A model generated the notes under the pieces. That model was not told the DNA's origin. It saw only the letters and a list, made by a program, of their open reading frames with translations, and did not search any database. A stretch of DNA of 60,000 nt from Membranipora membranacea (lineage: Eukaryota > Bryozoa > Gymnolaemata > Cheilostomatida > Membraniporidae): positions 14,630,948-14,690,947 of the forward strand of contig OU612071.1 of assembly GCA_914767715.1 (NCBI GenBank), written 5' to 3'. The position numbers were made by a program, and so were the translations under genes. Shown piece after piece: positions 59,732-60,000 of the stretch (its first letter is position 1; each line of letters opens with the position of its first letter).

Positions 59732-60000
59732 TCAATGCCATACTTTGAAAGGCCAAAGGCCAAGGATCCAATGAGAATTATTTTTTTCAGTAAAAATGAT
59801 CTGTCGCAATCTATTTTTGGTTTGAAATGACCAGTCAATGACAACAAGTTTATGTACACTCAAAGGATGGCAATCATACAGTAATTGCTGAATGCTCTCG
59901 TGTAAACTGCAGATGGTTGTGAGGCAGTCATGAGGTGTGGAATCAATAAAGAGTTGAGGGATAGTACGCATGAAATCTCTAAATGTTTGGCAGTGGGCAC
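59732..60000 (-). CDS. possible terminal exon of an unidentified gene, cut by the window edge
   Basis: A minus-strand frame is open from the window edge to a TGA at 59,732-59,734, about 88 codons. The peptide has a normal amino-acid mix, with blocks such as FRDFMRTIPQLFIDSTPHDC and LSVHKLVVIDWSF, and ends WILGLWPFKVWH. It differs in character from the nearby AT-rich noise frames. I do not recognise the family. No acceptor site is visible because the upstream part is outside the window. An open frame of this length could still be chance. Confidence 0.3.
   Translation of the reverse strand, partial: AHCQTFRDFMRTIPQLFIDSTPHDCLTTICSLHESIQQLLYDCHPLSVHKLVVIDWSFQTKNRLRQIIFTEKNNSHWILGLWPFKVWH

Noticed and set aside
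1-60000. functional cluster or operon linking PPT2, GPCR, MAP2K7 and FPGS
   Set aside because: The genes are unrelated in function, separately promoted and on different strands; adjacency alone gives no support.

Overview
The window is nuclear DNA from a non-vertebrate animal. Genes are split by GT..AG introns of roughly 0.3-3 kb. The sequence is AT-rich by eye and full of short inverted-repeat transposons, decayed LINEs, tRNA-like SINE pieces and simple repeats. Three multi-exon genes could be assembled exon by exon with every reading frame closing, and they match the animal families PPT2, MAP2K7 and FPGS over their whole length. I cannot name the species. No bacterial or viral gene, CRISPR array or intact functional tRNA was seen.

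Layout. 1-1,982: a MITE (138-491), a tRNA-derived SINE (about 1,141-1,347) and the 3' flank of PPT2. 1,983-7,486 (minus): palmitoyl-protein thioesterase 2 (PPT2), 6 exons, 313 aa, with a tandem-repeat array and a nested MITE in intron 2. 7,752-7,836: three 30-bp units carrying CCAAT boxes, upstream of PPT2. 11,023-12,051 (minus): a single-exon rhodopsin-like GPCR. 12,052-17,592: no gene found, repeats only. 17,593-27,759 (minus): MAP2K7/MKK7, 10 exons, 425 aa. 27,760-31,164: the interval between the divergent MAP2K7 and FPGS genes, with a CACTA-like MITE that carries a tRNA-like promoter. 31,165-43,464 (plus): folylpolyglutamate synthase (FPGS), 11 exons, 692 aa including a mitochondrial-type leader. 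43,465-60,000: no multi-exon gene recognised. It holds LINE and MITE debris, an inverted-repeat pair, a piggyBac-like relic, a tandem array near the right end, and a possible terminal exon of a gene running off the right edge on the minus strand.

The genes do not form a pathway. PPT2 is a lysosomal thioesterase, MAP2K7 activates JNK, FPGS traps folates by polyglutamylation and the GPCR is an orphan. Their adjacency looks like ordinary genome organisation.

I did not find a convincing new biological system. The points most worth checking are: a one-residue insertion in the MAP2K7 activation loop; an in-frame alternative first exon of MAP2K7; alternative in-frame starts in FPGS; two 509-bp TA-flanked MITEs of identical length in introns of neighbouring genes; a CACTA-like MITE containing tRNA-type A and B boxes; and the CCAAT array upstream of PPT2.
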